64,000 bases of DNA from Zelopaecilomyces penicillatus (taxonomy: Eukaryota; Ascomycota; Sordariomycetes; Hypocreales; Pseudodiploosporaceae). Position 1 is the first letter of the stretch. Each line of letters starts with the position of its first letter. The notes below the pieces were generated by a model that did no database searches, was not told where the DNA came from, and saw only the letters and a program-made list of their open reading frames with translations. The stretch lies in NCBI GenBank assembly GCA_005765155.1, contig VCCP01000003.1, positions 4,526,001-4,590,000 of the forward strand, given 5' to 3'. Of the stretch, positions 34,453-46,410 are shown piece after piece. A program made the position numbers and the translations under genes.

Positions 34453-36200
34453 CAGATGGAAATTGATCCAACCACAATTAACGGGGAGAATATGAGGGTG
34501 GCTTAGTTAATATTGAATCTCCTAATGGAAACATCAATAAACACCATTAGTTTCAAAGTAGTAGTTTTGGCATGAATATATGACTGACAAGATGGAGAGA
34601 ACTCACAGGAGTTGGATGGAAGATGGTTGATGAACTGAAATGATAAAAGACTAGCTATAAAGGTGTACTCCCTCATTTTTTTATGTGATCATATTGGCTT
34701 GTAGATAGATTCTTGTTGGACTACTTGTCTTTCTCAATCTACTGAGTTGACCAACTTGTACTAATGCAACGGCAACCTCCATGGTGTTTCAACACTCTGG
34801 GCACTATTTTCTTACTTCTTTTCTTCTACAAACCAAACCAACGGAGCGTACTTGCTGTATGTGATGTAGCGTCTGTCAGTGCTTTTCGCTTAATGCTTAT
34901 TTCTGGAAACTTCCGAAATAAGCAGTATCATTACAGACGTCAACAATAAGCATTGGATATAATTATGGGTATATGGGCATGCATTGGTGATGGCAGAAGC
35001 TTGACTGCTGTCTGCAAAGGGTCTAAAGCGATGTAGCAAGAGGAAAGAGCTGGTGAATTATGGAAACAGCCGTCAATAGTTTGCTTGTAGAGTGGGTGGA
35101 TTTCGCATGATGGAGCTGGCAAATTTGGAATGGAGCTGAAGAAAGATGCCTGTTTGATCGGCGTCGCGATGAGTGAGACTTTGTGAAGCAAGATATTTGT
35201 GTGCTATTACTCGGCGGATGAGTGTGAACTGTGAGAGTGAATTGTGAGACTGGCGGGCGGGCGGTTGGGTGGCAATCCTCAATGGTGTTGTTGGTTTTTG
35301 GGCGGGGAGGACGGAGTTTTTGTTGTACAATGCTCCAATGCGACTCTGATGAGATGAGTTGGGAACAAGACAAGGAGAATGTCAGCACCGGAGCCGTTTT
35401 GACCCATCACACACGGCACAACACAACACCCTGCGAACAATACGGTTTATACGCGGAAGAGCATGACGACTGCTTCACGAGGGACGCTGTTGTTGGATGT
35501 CGCTCCATGTAGGAACACACATTAGCGCTGAGAGGTTGCGTAGGAGCTGACGACAGCAGCGCCTGGGGTGCAAACACCCAAGATGGGCATTCCTAGCGCT
35601 GGGAGGGTCTTAGCGAGTGGTAGTCGGCCTATATCGGCCTGTAGGAGGTGAGGGGGGGTTGTTGGGAGGTCATATATTTTTCATATTGTGCTGTGTGATA
35701 TGCAGTCTTCTAACTGATCCAGTCGGCATGGTGGATAATATTAACCAGTGAAGAATCAAGGTTAATGGATCTCTGTCGGCGAATGCCTGTTGGAGAAAGC
35801 AGCGAGAAAAAGGCACAGATGCCCCCCGCACCCACAAAGTTCAGTAGCTTTTCCAGCGGGGGGGGTGGATGTTGCGGCCGGTTGGTGTGGTACTTTTGCA
35901 TCCAATCCAGTCCAATCCAATCTGTGGACCCTGGCAACCTGGTAAAACAAAACGTTGATTATTAGCGTTTCTCCCGTGAGAGACGTTCCAGCCTCCCGGG
36001 TACCAACGCCGAAGCCGAGTTGTCCGGGGTCAGATCCATCCGAGTTGCGATGCCGGCTTGGCCTTTCAACAACTCGGGGGGGTTTGCAAGTGACATGTGC
36101 GTGTGGTGTGATTTGCGACTTGCGACGGCGCACAAAAGCGGAACCCCTCAGACGGAAGCCCGGCAAACGCAGAGATGGAGAAGCTTGTTTGAATTGCTGG

Positions 36201-36232
36201 TTGATTGATTGATTGATTGATGGATGGATGGA
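36201..36232. repeat. Compound tetranucleotide microsatellite
   Basis: Five TTGA units are followed by three TGGA units. Confidence 0.9.
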
Positions 36233-36747
36233 TGAATCGGTGGGATGACGATCTGATAGACGACGGTTAGGTTAGATGATGGTGGTGGTGGGCAGGCTGC
36301 GTGCGTACCTGCCTACGTTAACCTTTCTGTTAGCACTGACTAACCTCCACGCCTTTGTCATGGCATGCCGCTCCTCCTCTTCTCTCCCAACCAACGTCTC
36401 ATCCCATCTCGCCTTCATTCTGCTTCCATTCCCAAGCCCCCCGACCATTAGTACTCTCCCTCCCACCCTGGTATTCTCGTGGTGGTCCTGATTGAGTCAT
36501 CGCTGCTACAGCTACAGGGTCTAGATCCTAATACTCTCTATGCCAAAAACGGACTTGGAATAAACACTTCATTTACGCTACCTATCTACCTACCACTATA
36601 TACTCCAATACACACTTGCTCCCCTTCTTGAAAAAACCATCTAGACTTACATCCCTTGGCTACACGCATTGTACGCGCATACGCAACCCAGCACAGGGTG
36701 CTGCGACTGACGTGGGAACACAGTCCTTCCCCAAGCACAGTGAGACC

Positions 36748-39336
36748 ATGCCGGCGCCTTATTCAGACAATCTCTACTCGGGGGACGTGTATGTGGACGT
36801 GGACGAGGATGGCAGCGTCTCTGGCGATAACCAGCATGATGCTGCATTGTCTCCCACCAATGGATACTTCCACGCGTCATCACCGCCGACAATGTCGTCC
36901 CCAGATGTAGGTTTCACGTCATCGTCCTCGCAGCCAGAGCAGCAGCACCGGCGCCAGTCGTCCAACGTCCCCTGGGTGCCCAATGTGCTTGTCGAGGATC
37001 CCACATTGCAGGAGGAGAGTCGCGCTGCTGCAAAGGCTAAGGAGGCCGAGGAAGAGAGGTTGATAAATAGCCCGGCCGGCGGCCACTCGTCCACCTCGAA
37101 TGTGGCTCAGACACAGCGTCATCCAACAGAATCCCATCAGTCTCAACAGCCTTACCAACCTTATCAGCCTTACCCCCAACTCCACCCTCATCCTCCCCCT
37201 CATCTTCATTCTTATATCAACGCCCATCCCAACTCCCATCAAGCATCGTCATCCCCCTTTGTCACAAACACCGCCTCTCCCTCATCGGCTCCTACCTCGC
37301 CAACCCACTACCATCGACGCAGTGTCGACGAGCAAGTTTCCAATCACACTGCTAGCCGGAACACAACTCCCTTGACGGCCTTCCATCAACATCATCACCG
37401 ACAGCAACACGGAGACGCACCTCCTGCTTACTCGCCTTCGCCATCATCACCACCACAATCTTCCGGGTATCAGACCTTTGCGCCACCCCACCTTGCTACC
37501 AGTCCGTCTGTTACAATGGGAGTACCAGAAGAGCGACAAGGCTTGCTGTCACGACACCCTGAATCTATGGGAGCACCGCCCAATGATAGGCCGTTGCAGC
37601 CCGCTTGGCGTCGATTTAAAGACTCGGCTGCCTCTTCCACTTGGAGGAAGAAGATCAAATCAATCCTCGGTGTGCTTGTCATCATCTCCATCATAGTTGC
37701 TCTCAGTACCACTGTCTCTCTCTCACCCCCCCACAAGGTATGTGCCACTGCATAATTCCAGCTTCTCTACCTATGCCCCTTCTATCGTGAATCGCGAACA
37801 ATTCCACCCTGGTTGTTATGTCTAACAGAAGTCTAGCGTCCCGATATCATTGACAAATCTCCTGTCAAGAGGCCTCAGACAGGCAACAACGGGGGCATGG
37901 AGTGGGACGGGAGCCTAGTCTGCCTTGATAAGCAGATCAAATTCCCAAAAACTACCGAAGCTATCAGCTTCGGTACCGAACGACGACTCAGCGTTGTCCA
38001 AAAGCTAGAGAAGGACAACCACTATGATGGAACCTCGCCTCATATATCTGGAGAGATCATTTTGCAGGCAATCGATGACTCTTCTGAAGGGAATATCGAA
38101 GTGGAGATTATTTCAAACGACGAGAATCTAAGGGCAAATGTTCATTTTGACAAGAGAAAGCAGCGCTTGGAAATCATTACACCGCGACGAATCGAGTGGC
38201 GCCGGTTTGATCCGAGGCCATGCATTCAGATTCGCGCTACTGTGTCGATTCCCCGCAGTTCCTATCTCTATTCCCTGAATGTTGAGTCTATCCAGCTAGA
38301 CGTTCAAGTCCGAGACGGGGTTGTGGTGGGTGTTTCAGAGGGGACGGCTTTAAGCACGGTTTCCGGCAAGATTGACATGGGATCTGTCTCCGGAGACAAG
38401 GCACCATACGCCCTAGCTTCACGCAAAATTACGGTCCAGACTGTCAGTGGCAACATCAAAGGCTGGTTTCCCCTTTACGACCTTTTAAAGATCGACACAG
38501 TCTCGGGCAAAATTACAACAGACGTTGGCCCCAAGCCAGCCTTTTACAAGCACCCAGAAGCTGCTGCGCTTCATGTCTCGTCGGTATCCGGTGACATTGC
38601 GGTTACAGAGCCCTTGGACAAAGCTTTGAGTTTGGAAGATCCGGAAACCGCTCTCCCTTCACGCGACTATGTTATCCATGTGGCGACAACCTCTGGAAAG
38701 GTCTTTGCCGAGGCGGCCATGACTTCACATGCCAAGTTTGAGTCGCAATCAGGAGATTTTGACATTCGCTTGCTTCCAGTCTTGGATAAGTCTAGCCACT
38801 CACAGCCTGAGCTTTTCACAGATACGAAGAGTGGTAGGACCACCTTAAATGTATTGGAACCTCTATGGGTGAAGGACGGAGCCAGCGTTGGTCATTTTGC
38901 ACCCAAACTACCTACGGGAACTGATGAGCTGTTACCTCCGAGTAACGAGGGCATCAAGAGACCGCCCCCTAGCCATGAGCCTTTTCTTGTCATCCACCCG
39001 GATATCAAGCACCTTCTTCCCCAACCTGATTTGGAACTCAAAACTCGCAGTCTCCTCAAAGGTAGCGACGACGATAAAGCTCCGGTTTTGGAGCTTAGGT
39101 CTCACCACGCGTCTATCAGTGGTAACTTTAAGCTTTTTTACCCGGCATCCTGGGAGGGCAGGCTAACTGCCAGCACTCTCTCAGGCAGTCAGAAAATCCG
39201 TGGAGAGGGCCTCCAGATCGACAGTAGCGGCGGAATGTTCAAGAAAACCCAGGCGCACAAAGGTAAAGGCGGGTCATTGCTTACTGTTGATTCCATGTCT
39301 GGTAATGAGGACGTGTTGATTGGCAAGGACAAGTAA
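36748..39336 (+). CDS. Type II membrane protein with DUF4097-like (adhesin-type) exterior domain
   Basis: Two exons (36748-37737 and 37837-39336; 99-bp intron) encode 829 residues. The frame is open upstream to 36616 but has no ATG before 36748. The first 300 residues are low-complexity Ser/Pro/His/Gln with PY-like sequences (PPAYSP). A basic patch (WRRFKDSAASSTWRKK) precedes one strong helix (about 303-325), giving a cytosolic N-terminus and an exterior C-terminus. The C-terminal 500 residues carry repeated strands of the type TVSGKI, SVSGDK, TVSGNI, TVSGKI, SVSGDI, TTSGKV, SQSGDF, the pattern of the DUF4097/putative auto-transporter adhesin beta-helix families. Fungal homologues are uncharacterised, and a cell-surface role is inference. 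It is convergent with the BTB gene. Confidence 0.85.
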
Positions 39337-40327
39337 AGAAGACAAAAAAATGTGGAAGTAAAGGAGAGCAGGCTCTCAATCACCAAAAAGGGGTATGATG
39401 GATAATTTGATGGGTGAAAGTCACAAGACTAGCGAGAAGGTGCCGGGGTAGCCTGCTGCTTGCTTTTCGAGAAAGGCGACAACACGACGGCAAACACAAT
39501 TTCGCTTCGAAAAAATGCAAAACCCAGTTAGTATTGCTTGGGCTCATGATTATATACGAGAGGTTGGGCGGATGGAAGGAAATCTGGCTTCTACTTTCTT
39601 TTTTTGCCACATTTGGCGCCAAAGTACGACGGCTAATAGTATGTGGTCATTGATTTTGGTTTCTTTCTTTCTCAACAATAGCTAATGCAGTGACATATGA
39701 TTTCCATGAAACTCGTGCCTTTTTCAATTATTCAAGAACGTGAAAGAACTAAAAAATGCCATGACATAAAAGTAGTTGTGTAATAGATATTCTGTTCCTC
39801 GTCGGATTCATCACCAAGGACCCGCCTTTGCAGATTCCAGGAGAGAGTATGTACGTTTTGTGAAAGACTAGAAAAAAAAACCACTTTAGACCGGGGTCGT
39901 TGGGAACATTCGTGATGACATGACAAAAAAGGGGGTATCCGTAAATAAACAAAGAAAAGGATGAAGAGCCAAAAACAATAAAAATAGGGACATGTGTTGG
40001 GTAAGATGAAAGTCGTCAGGTCGATCCAGTCAAGTACGTGCTTTCGTGTACATCGCGTCATACGTCGTTGTTAGTCTTGATTATACTCCCCCCCGCTCCC
40101 CCTCATGTAACCAGAATTAAGACTTTTTTGCTAGGCTTATGTGAAAAGCGCCAAGTGAATTCCTTTCGTTTTGTGTGAGTTTTATTCGTTAAATAGAGTG
40201 TCACGATCATGTTGATAATTGATGCATCTTGTTCCGCTCCCAAAGCTGTTGTCATCGCCCTGCTATTTTACGCCGTCTGAAAGCCGTCATCTCTTGACAG
40301 CCCACAAAGGAAATAGATCCAAGCTCT
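39337..40327. other. Intergenic region between convergent genes
   Basis: AT-rich 3' flanks of both neighbours with short A/T homopolymers. The ORFs at 39380-39622 and 39732-40061 are not supported. Confidence 0.6.
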
Positions 40328-41914
40328 CTAATCTTCGACAGGCCAGGGTAGATCTCTGTTCCCAACGGCAGTGCAGGTCAAATAGCCGATGCCGTCGGCC
40401 GTCCTGCTCGAGCCGCCCATGTCGAGTTCAAGACCACTGCCCATGAGCGGCCGGACCATGTCGCGGGCCATGGCCTTCAGCTCGTCCATGCGCTTCTCGA
40501 AGCGGCGCAGGTTTTCGCGGCTGTAAATCTCTGGTGTGAGCTTGAGGAATCTTTTGCACTCGTCATGGCCTAGATACGTGCTCGGAGTGCCGGAACCGAG
40601 TGTTCGGTAGGCCCGACCCACGGATGTGAGTGGGGGCACAGCGGGCGGTAGAGGTGCCGGGGGCGCGCGTCCGTCTCGGGAGCTTGGGTGTCGCCGCTCC
40701 GGGGGTGGTTGAGGTGTGGTATTGTCTGCCAGCCACTGTCGGAAGAGACTGATGACAAGCCAGTCGAGATAGTTAGTGGCTGGTGTGACGCGTTCGCCGC
40801 GAGACGTTGTGAGACTAAGGCGGAAGAGGCGACCCTCAACGCGGCTGACAGTCTCCTCCAGCTCCTCCACTTTATCATCGATGATGTCCAGCACAACGTC
40901 AGGTAAGGCGGCACGAAGACTACGCTCCCCAACAGGCCATTGGCCCACCACGTGGATGAGAGCCTCTTGGAAGATGACCTTGCTTCTGGCTAGGTAACCG
41001 ATGCGTAGGTATGAGATGGGGTATTTGGCGATCTGCTTCCACAGACGTGATTGGAACTGCAGCAGATGGTGATCAACGCGGGGACCAACGACGGCGAGAG
41101 CATCGTATTGGTCCGCCAGCGTCAGTAAGCTTTTGCACTGGACATATGCGTCTGCAACGTTGATGCTATCCAGGGCAGGAGGGTAATTATAGAATATGCG
41201 GAAGAGGTTGTCGTAGTCGCGGAGCAGGTCTTCGTCCTCCTGGGACAAAACCGGTGGCGCTGCGCTCAGGTTTGCTACAGAGCGGGAGAAAGAATGCTTA
41301 GAATGCGAAGATGATGAGTTTGAGTAGCTGTTGCTTTTGTGGTGGGAACGCGACGAGGACTTGGAGACAGAAGGGGAACCAGGGCCAAAGATGGAGCCTG
41401 AAAGAGGTAACGGACGTGAGTCGTCGTGCCGAGGCTCGTCCTTCTGGATCAACATGGGAATATCAGAACTGCCAGATCCTGGATCAAGCTCATATCTCCA
41501 CCTCTTCTTGGGTGCTGTTAGCGCATCGCTTGTGGTGCCCGTACTGTCCGAATCACGGTTCCCCATCGAAGATGCCACATCCTCTCCGATTCGGGCCAGC
41601 TCGTTGCCCCCTGTGAGGAGTGGCTTTGCGCGAGACCACTCAGACGAGGTGCTGGCCTCAAAGAAGCCGCTGCAACGGGTCAAAGTATGCCGGTGAAGCA
41701 AGTATCGGTTCTCGGCGGAGCCAGCGCGGACTAGGATCTCAACATCACCGCTGTGAGAAAAGACGGGAAACTCATTCCGCGACACATATGAGGATGCGCC
41801 ACCGGCATGGGATCGATTGTAACGCTTTGTTCGGGAGAGCGATGGGCGAGACACGACCGAGGAGGCGCCACGGAGCGTGAGGGACGACGAAGTCGGTTCC
41901 GGTTGGGAGACCAT
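40328..41914 (-). CDS. BTB/POZ-domain protein
   Basis: A single-exon gene of 528 residues. The BTB domain begins around residue 48 (FPVFSHSGDVEILVRAG, then RYLLHRHTLTRCSGFFEAS), the usual fungal form in which H-R-x-x-L-x-x-C-S-x-F-F marks the central strand and helix. It is interrupted by a long Ser/Asp-rich insertion (about 95-220, including a poly-Ser/His/Lys tract) before the second half (DLLRDYDNLFRIFYNYPPAL and ADQYDALAVVGPRVDHHLL). The C-terminal half is helical with a Pro-rich spacer. Many such fungal proteins are unstudied; BTB domains commonly dimerise or act as Cul3 adaptors, but no Kelch, MATH or zinc-finger partner domain is present. The leader is strongly pyrimidine-rich. It is divergent from the TilS-like gene. 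Confidence 0.85.
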   Translation of the reverse strand: MVSQPEPTSSSLTLRGASSVVSRPSLSRTKRYNRSHAGGASSYVSRNEFPVFSHSGDVEILVRAGSAENRYLLHRHTLTRCSGFFEASTSSEWSRAKPLLTGGNELARIGEDVASSMGNRDSDSTGTTSDALTAPKKRWRYELDPGSGSSDIPMLIQKDEPRHDDSRPLPLSGSIFGPGSPSVSKSSSRSHHKSNSYSNSSSSHSKHSFSRSVANLSAAPPVLSQEDEDLLRDYDNLFRIFYNYPPALDSINVADAYVQCKSLLTLADQYDALAVVGPRVDHHLLQFQSRLWKQIAKYPISYLRIGYLARSKVIFQEALIHVVGQWPVGERSLRAALPDVVLDIIDDKVEELEETVSRVEGRLFRLSLTTSRGERVTPATNYLDWLVISLFRQWLADNTTPQPPPERRHPSSRDGRAPPAPLPPAVPPLTSVGRAYRTLGSGTPSTYLGHDECKRFLKLTPEIYSRENLRRFEKRMDELKAMARDMVRPLMGSGLELDMGGSSRTADGIGYLTCTAVGNRDLPWPVED

Positions 41915-43855
41915 GGGGGGTGGTGGAGGGCGTCCTCAGACGCCGCTGAGGGCGATCAAGGCGGGGAAGAGAGAGATGTGTTATGAGTGCGTGCGTGAGG
42001 GGCAGTTGGAGATGCCTGTCGCAGAGATTTGTGTTTCTTCGTCGTCGTTGGTGGGATTTTCGTGATAATTCACGGTTGAGAAGGCGCAGGCGTCGTCCGG
42101 CGCAGCATCTGTATTGGAGAGCAAAGGCTCAGAGGTTGGCGGCGATGCGGTGGTGGGTGTTGAAGTTGTGAGCACAAGTGGCGCTAGCGGGCAGCTAGTC
42201 GAATAATATTATCTCTATCGTGCGAAAACACACGAAACGGGACGGGACGAGACGAAACGAAGAGCGACAAGGTGAAGAAGCGAAAGTGGTGAAGGGGGAA
42301 GCGGAGGTGGAGGTGGAAGTGGAGGGCCGGTGGCGGCCGACTGGAGCGGCACGCGACTATGAACGAAGACGACGGGCTCTCACGAGGACGGCGAGAAGTT
42401 CAAGATGAGAGGAGGAGGAAGCAAAAGCGGAAGCGGGCACAGCAAAGCAGCGGCAGAAGAAGAAACATCGGGTTCAACGGAGGGCCCATACAAGTACAAG
42501 TAGCAGAAAGGCAAAAGAGAGGAGAGGAATGGACAAGGTGGAGAACGGGAAACCTGCAAAGGAGCAGAGGATGCAAGAAAAAAAAGAGAGAGATGCGCTT
42601 TGCAGCTGAAGCCAGAGCGCGCAGTGGTGGGACGACAGATTACGGTTCAGGACGAGAAGATGGCTGCAGTTCGCCTGTTTGGGTGGACCGGCCCTCGGAT
42701 TACAGTGGGTGTTGCCCCCTCCTGTCCCCTGTAGCCTCGGTGGCAAAGGGGGGGGGGCCTAATCAGCGGCCGCCGGCACGTCACCAGCACAAGCACACGG
42801 CAAGCTCTGTGCTGCTTGTTGCTTGTTGCTTTTTCCAAGACCAAGCAAGCAAGAACTGATCCGCTGGATGCCGACCTACCGGGTCACCACATGCAATCCT
42901 GGTGCTAGACAAGACAAAAACACTAGAGCCATCCATCCATCGGACGTGCATGCAGACACGACTCGAGAGCTTGGACGTTGGCGGTCGCTGACTGGCCTTG
43001 GGGGGGCTCGCGTTACAGGCGACGGGCCCAGTGATTGGACGACAGCATGCTGTAGCTGCTGAGAGTGCATTGCTGGGGGCCTAGCTACTGGTAGAGGGGG
43101 CCTCCAAGACCTGTTCTGGCTGGGGACAGTGGACCTAGGGCTCATGCAGGGGAGTTTGCAGAGGTCCACCACGAGGCAGATTTCCTCGAGCCTAGAAAAG
43201 CTTATAACCAGACAATTGTGCTTTGGGAACGAGACTTAAGGCTGGCTTTGCATTAGTTTGTATGTCTGTATATACAAATGAATTATCTTGGGAGGAGGCA
43301 CTTAACGGGTAATGATTACGGAGTATTACTTCGTGCAGTACTCGCTCGTGGAGCTTTATTGGTTTACAACACTTTGAGATCCTTCATGTCCCAAGTGAGC
43401 GAGCCACCAGCACCAATAATTCTATTCTTCGCAATGAACGGCCTATTACCTATACTGTCGATGGAAGAGTACCTAAGACCGTATTATTATATCGTACCTC
43501 ACAGACAGACAATGACCAAACAAACGGTCTGATGATTCACACACATGATCCCACCCCACCCACTTCAAACTTGGCAGCCGGCAAATCAGCGGATCGGCCT
43601 TTAGGTAATGGTCTAAAAAAAGAAGCCCCACCTTCAACGTCCACTGACAATGGCCATCCATTGAGAGAGCTCCGAGCTTCATCTAGCATAATTGCTATTC
43701 CGACCTCACTTCGACAAGATCCTACAAACAGGCATCGCCACCACCATAACCACCAACAAAAAAAAACACGACCAAAGGCTCAATTTATCCGCTATATAAA
43801 TGGCACGCTGATCAAAGTGGCTTCGTCAGCCTGTGTTCGCGCGGCATGCGGTGGA
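41915..43855. other. Divergent intergenic region with purine/pyrimidine-skewed leader
   Basis: From 42220 to about 42620 the plus strand is almost all purine (pyrimidine in the sense of the BTB gene). A G run lies at 42746-42755. The ORF at 42359-42859 is a Lys/Arg/Gly artefact of this bias. Near the right end are a TATA element and an in-frame upstream extension of the TilS-like gene. Confidence 0.6.
43793..43800 (+). promoter_or_regulatory. Probable TATA box of the TilS-like gene
   Basis: TATATAAA lies 56 bp upstream of the ATG at 43856, which would put the transcript start at about 43820-43830. This favours the short protein start over the in-frame ATG at 43532. Confidence 0.5.
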
Positions 43856-45974
43856 ATGGGCGCGCATGCTAATGTCGTTCACCATGTTGCTAAACCCATC
43901 TCTGTACATGAATTCCGCGATGCCGTCCTGGCAGCATGTCGACCACGTTTCCCTACGGTCCGCTTTGCGCGGCCACGGCGGATAGGTGAGATGGAGAATC
44001 CGAATACATACATTGTCAATTGCTTTTGACTAATTTGTCCCTTGATCCTCTGAATAAGCCCTCGCTGTCAGCGGAGGCGTAGATTCCATGGCCATGGCAT
44101 ACCTCTTCTCAACCCTTCTCAAGAACTACAGAGGCATCAAGATCGCCGATAACCCCGCCGGGAGCGCCTTTGGCATCGTCATCGACCACAAGTTGCGAGA
44201 TGAGAGCACCGCAGAAGCAGCACGCGTGGCTCGAGAGCTCAGTAGGCTCGGCCTCAAGGCTGTTATCAAATCTGTATCTTGGAGGGAACAGAGAGGAATG
44301 GGTGTTGACCCCAAAAATCTGCCAAATGTTGAGAGTCTGGCGCGAACTTTACGATATCAAACACTGGGAGCTACGTGCCGATACCTTCAGTCCAGTAGTC
44401 TCTTCTTTGCCCACCACTCCGACGACCAATACGAGACAGTGTTGATGCGCCTACTCGCAGGACACGGGTACCGTGGGTTACAAGGCATCCGCAACGCCAA
44501 TGCAATACCGGAGTGCTACGAGTTGCACGGGGTGTACAAGAGTGGCTTACTGGATGACCAGTTGCAGCGTTTTCCATTTCTGAGCTTCAAGCCACCTATT
44601 CGTGAGATGCGCCGAGCACGCATGCTTCTTCAGCATGATAAAAAAGCCGAGCCATGGGACCATTTGAGAAGCTATCTTGGAATAAATGACGTGTCTGCGC
44701 ACTTTCCCGGACATATTGCTCGCAGTATTGATTCACAAGTGCCATACCTGACGCCCCTGAGCAGCGAGGATGGAGGTATCATGATATATCGGCCTCTCCT
44801 GGACTTTGGCAAAGACAGACTCATAGCTACTTGCGAGGCCAACAAAGTGCAGTGGTTCGAGGACCACACTAATCGAGATCCTACCCTTACGACTCGCAAT
44901 GCCATCAGACACCTGACTAGGAACCACACGCTTCCCCAGGCACTACAGAAGCCATCAATTATTGCTCTATCTCAGAGGGCGAAGCGCAGGGCACGAATGG
45001 AAGAGGCAGAAGCTCATAGGTTTCTGACCCGCGAGCGTGTTATCAAAGAATTCGACCCTAATGCGGGTACTCTGTTGGTAGAGTTGCCGAGGCTTGTGAC
45101 CAAACGCCCACAACAGCGTAGGCTTTTTGCCCAGGCGAGGGAAGCAGCCCGCAAGCCCCATCGTCGGTTGATGGCCGCCATTGCAGTTAGAAAACTCATT
45201 GAGTTTGTGACCCCTGAGCGCCATTCGCCTCCCTTGTCGAACTTGGAAAAGGTCATAGACCGACTCTTCCCCGAGATTAGTTTCAACCCAGGAGGTGCTG
45301 CGCCAACCTTGCAATCAAAAGCATTTTCCATTGCTGGAGTTCTTTTCGAGCCCGTCACCACATCGGGAGCTACGAGGTGGTTCATTTCACGAGCACCTTA
45401 TGTATCCAACCAACCCCAACCAGAGCGAAAACTTCCAGGCTTCTTTAACCATAGCCAGGGAATCACCAAGCCAGATACAGGAGACCATCCAAATCGGCAT
45501 GGACATTGGCGAGGCTGGAAAACAGCCAAGATGTGGGACGGACGGTTTTGGATCCGAGTCAGTGCCTGCGTTGCCGCCAGATTCCATGTGCTCCCGTTCG
45601 TCTCAGCACACGCGAAACCCTTCCGTATGGCCCTACGTGCCAGAGAAAGGGCCAGGTTTGAGCGAGTTCTCAAACATTATGCACCCGGAAAAGTGCGGTA
45701 CTCCCTACCAGCGTTATATAGCGTAGAACCCACCGCCGACAACCAGGGCGAGAAGACAATAATGACCCTGCTAGCACTGCCGAGCCTGGGAATTCATGTA
45801 CCTGGGCTGGAAAGGTGGGTAAGGTACGAAGTGAGATACAGGAATGTCGACATCACATTGCTTGGCGGTACCAGGAGTAAAAGAAAATCAAACATGATGG
45901 GATATCGACGAGTTGGTAGTGTGTCGCGACAGTGGCGGAGGAATCGGGCGAAAAGGGATGAGAAAGGGCTGTGA
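43856..45974 (+). CDS. TilS-like PP-loop ATPase (tRNA(Ile)-lysidine synthase family)
   Basis: Two exons (43856-43985 and 44059-45974; 73-bp intron GTGAGA...ATAAG) encode 681 residues. The splice creates the PP-loop ALAVSGGVDSMAMAYL (SGGVDS at 48-53). Downstream are FGIVIDHKLRDES and FFAHHSDDQYETVLMRLLAG, then HGYRGLQGI, the TilS hallmark helix with the D-D-Q-x-E-T-x-L-M-R core, and a later N-R-D-P-T motif with the following RNAIRH. In bacteria and organelles TilS turns the CAU anticodon of a minor tRNA-Ile into lysidine-AU so that it reads AUA. Filamentous fungi keep a homologue that probably acts in mitochondria. The C-terminal 300 residues are Arg-rich and not obviously TilS. The frame is also open upstream to an ATG at 43532. 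Confidence 0.9.
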
Positions 45975-46339
45975 AATGTATAATGTAAAAAAAAAAGAAA
46001 AAAACACATGTAAGAGTTAACTTGGTAGAGAGATACCCCTCCTTTGTTTGTTGGTTGTTTACATTCAAGAAGTTGGTAGGTCTGTCTCAAAAAGTATAGA
46101 CTAGATCTGGGATAACCAAGTCAGCCAACTGTGTGCAGTTTCGACCTGACTCAACACACTAAAGACATATACATGAGATGCGGCAATAGAGAACGAACGT
46201 GTATTAAAGTAGTGGTGGTATTCTAGATCCCTAATATTACAGTCAAAATTGTCGTTGACCAAACCATTCTTTCCTTGCAATATTGACCCAACTCTTCCCC
46301 CGTCTCCCTCCTTTTCCTTCCTAGAAGCGGTAGTCCCTC

Positions 46340-46378
<39 letters not shown>

Positions 46379-46410
46379 ACCCTCTTCCACCCCCCTCTTT
46401 TTTTTCGTTT
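45975..46410. other. 3' intergenic region between convergent genes
   Basis: AT-rich, with the TA microsatellite at 46346-46375 next to the 3' end of the bZIP gene. Confidence 0.65.
46346..46375. repeat. Dinucleotide (TA)n microsatellite, 30 bp
   Basis: An uninterrupted alternating A/T run in the 3' flank of the bZIP gene. Confidence 0.95.

Larger units (their letters stand above)
34384..36747. other. Intergenic region, 2.4 kb
   Basis: Holds the promoter of the small secreted protein and the promoter and leader of the DUF4097-like gene. A TTGA/TGGA microsatellite lies at 36201-36232. The minus-strand ORFs at 35023-35388 are Ser/Thr/His/Pro-rich and unsupported. Confidence 0.55.

Noticed and set aside
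42359..42859. 166-residue Lys/Arg-rich plus-strand frame
   Set aside because: It comes from the polypurine tract; composition explains it fully.
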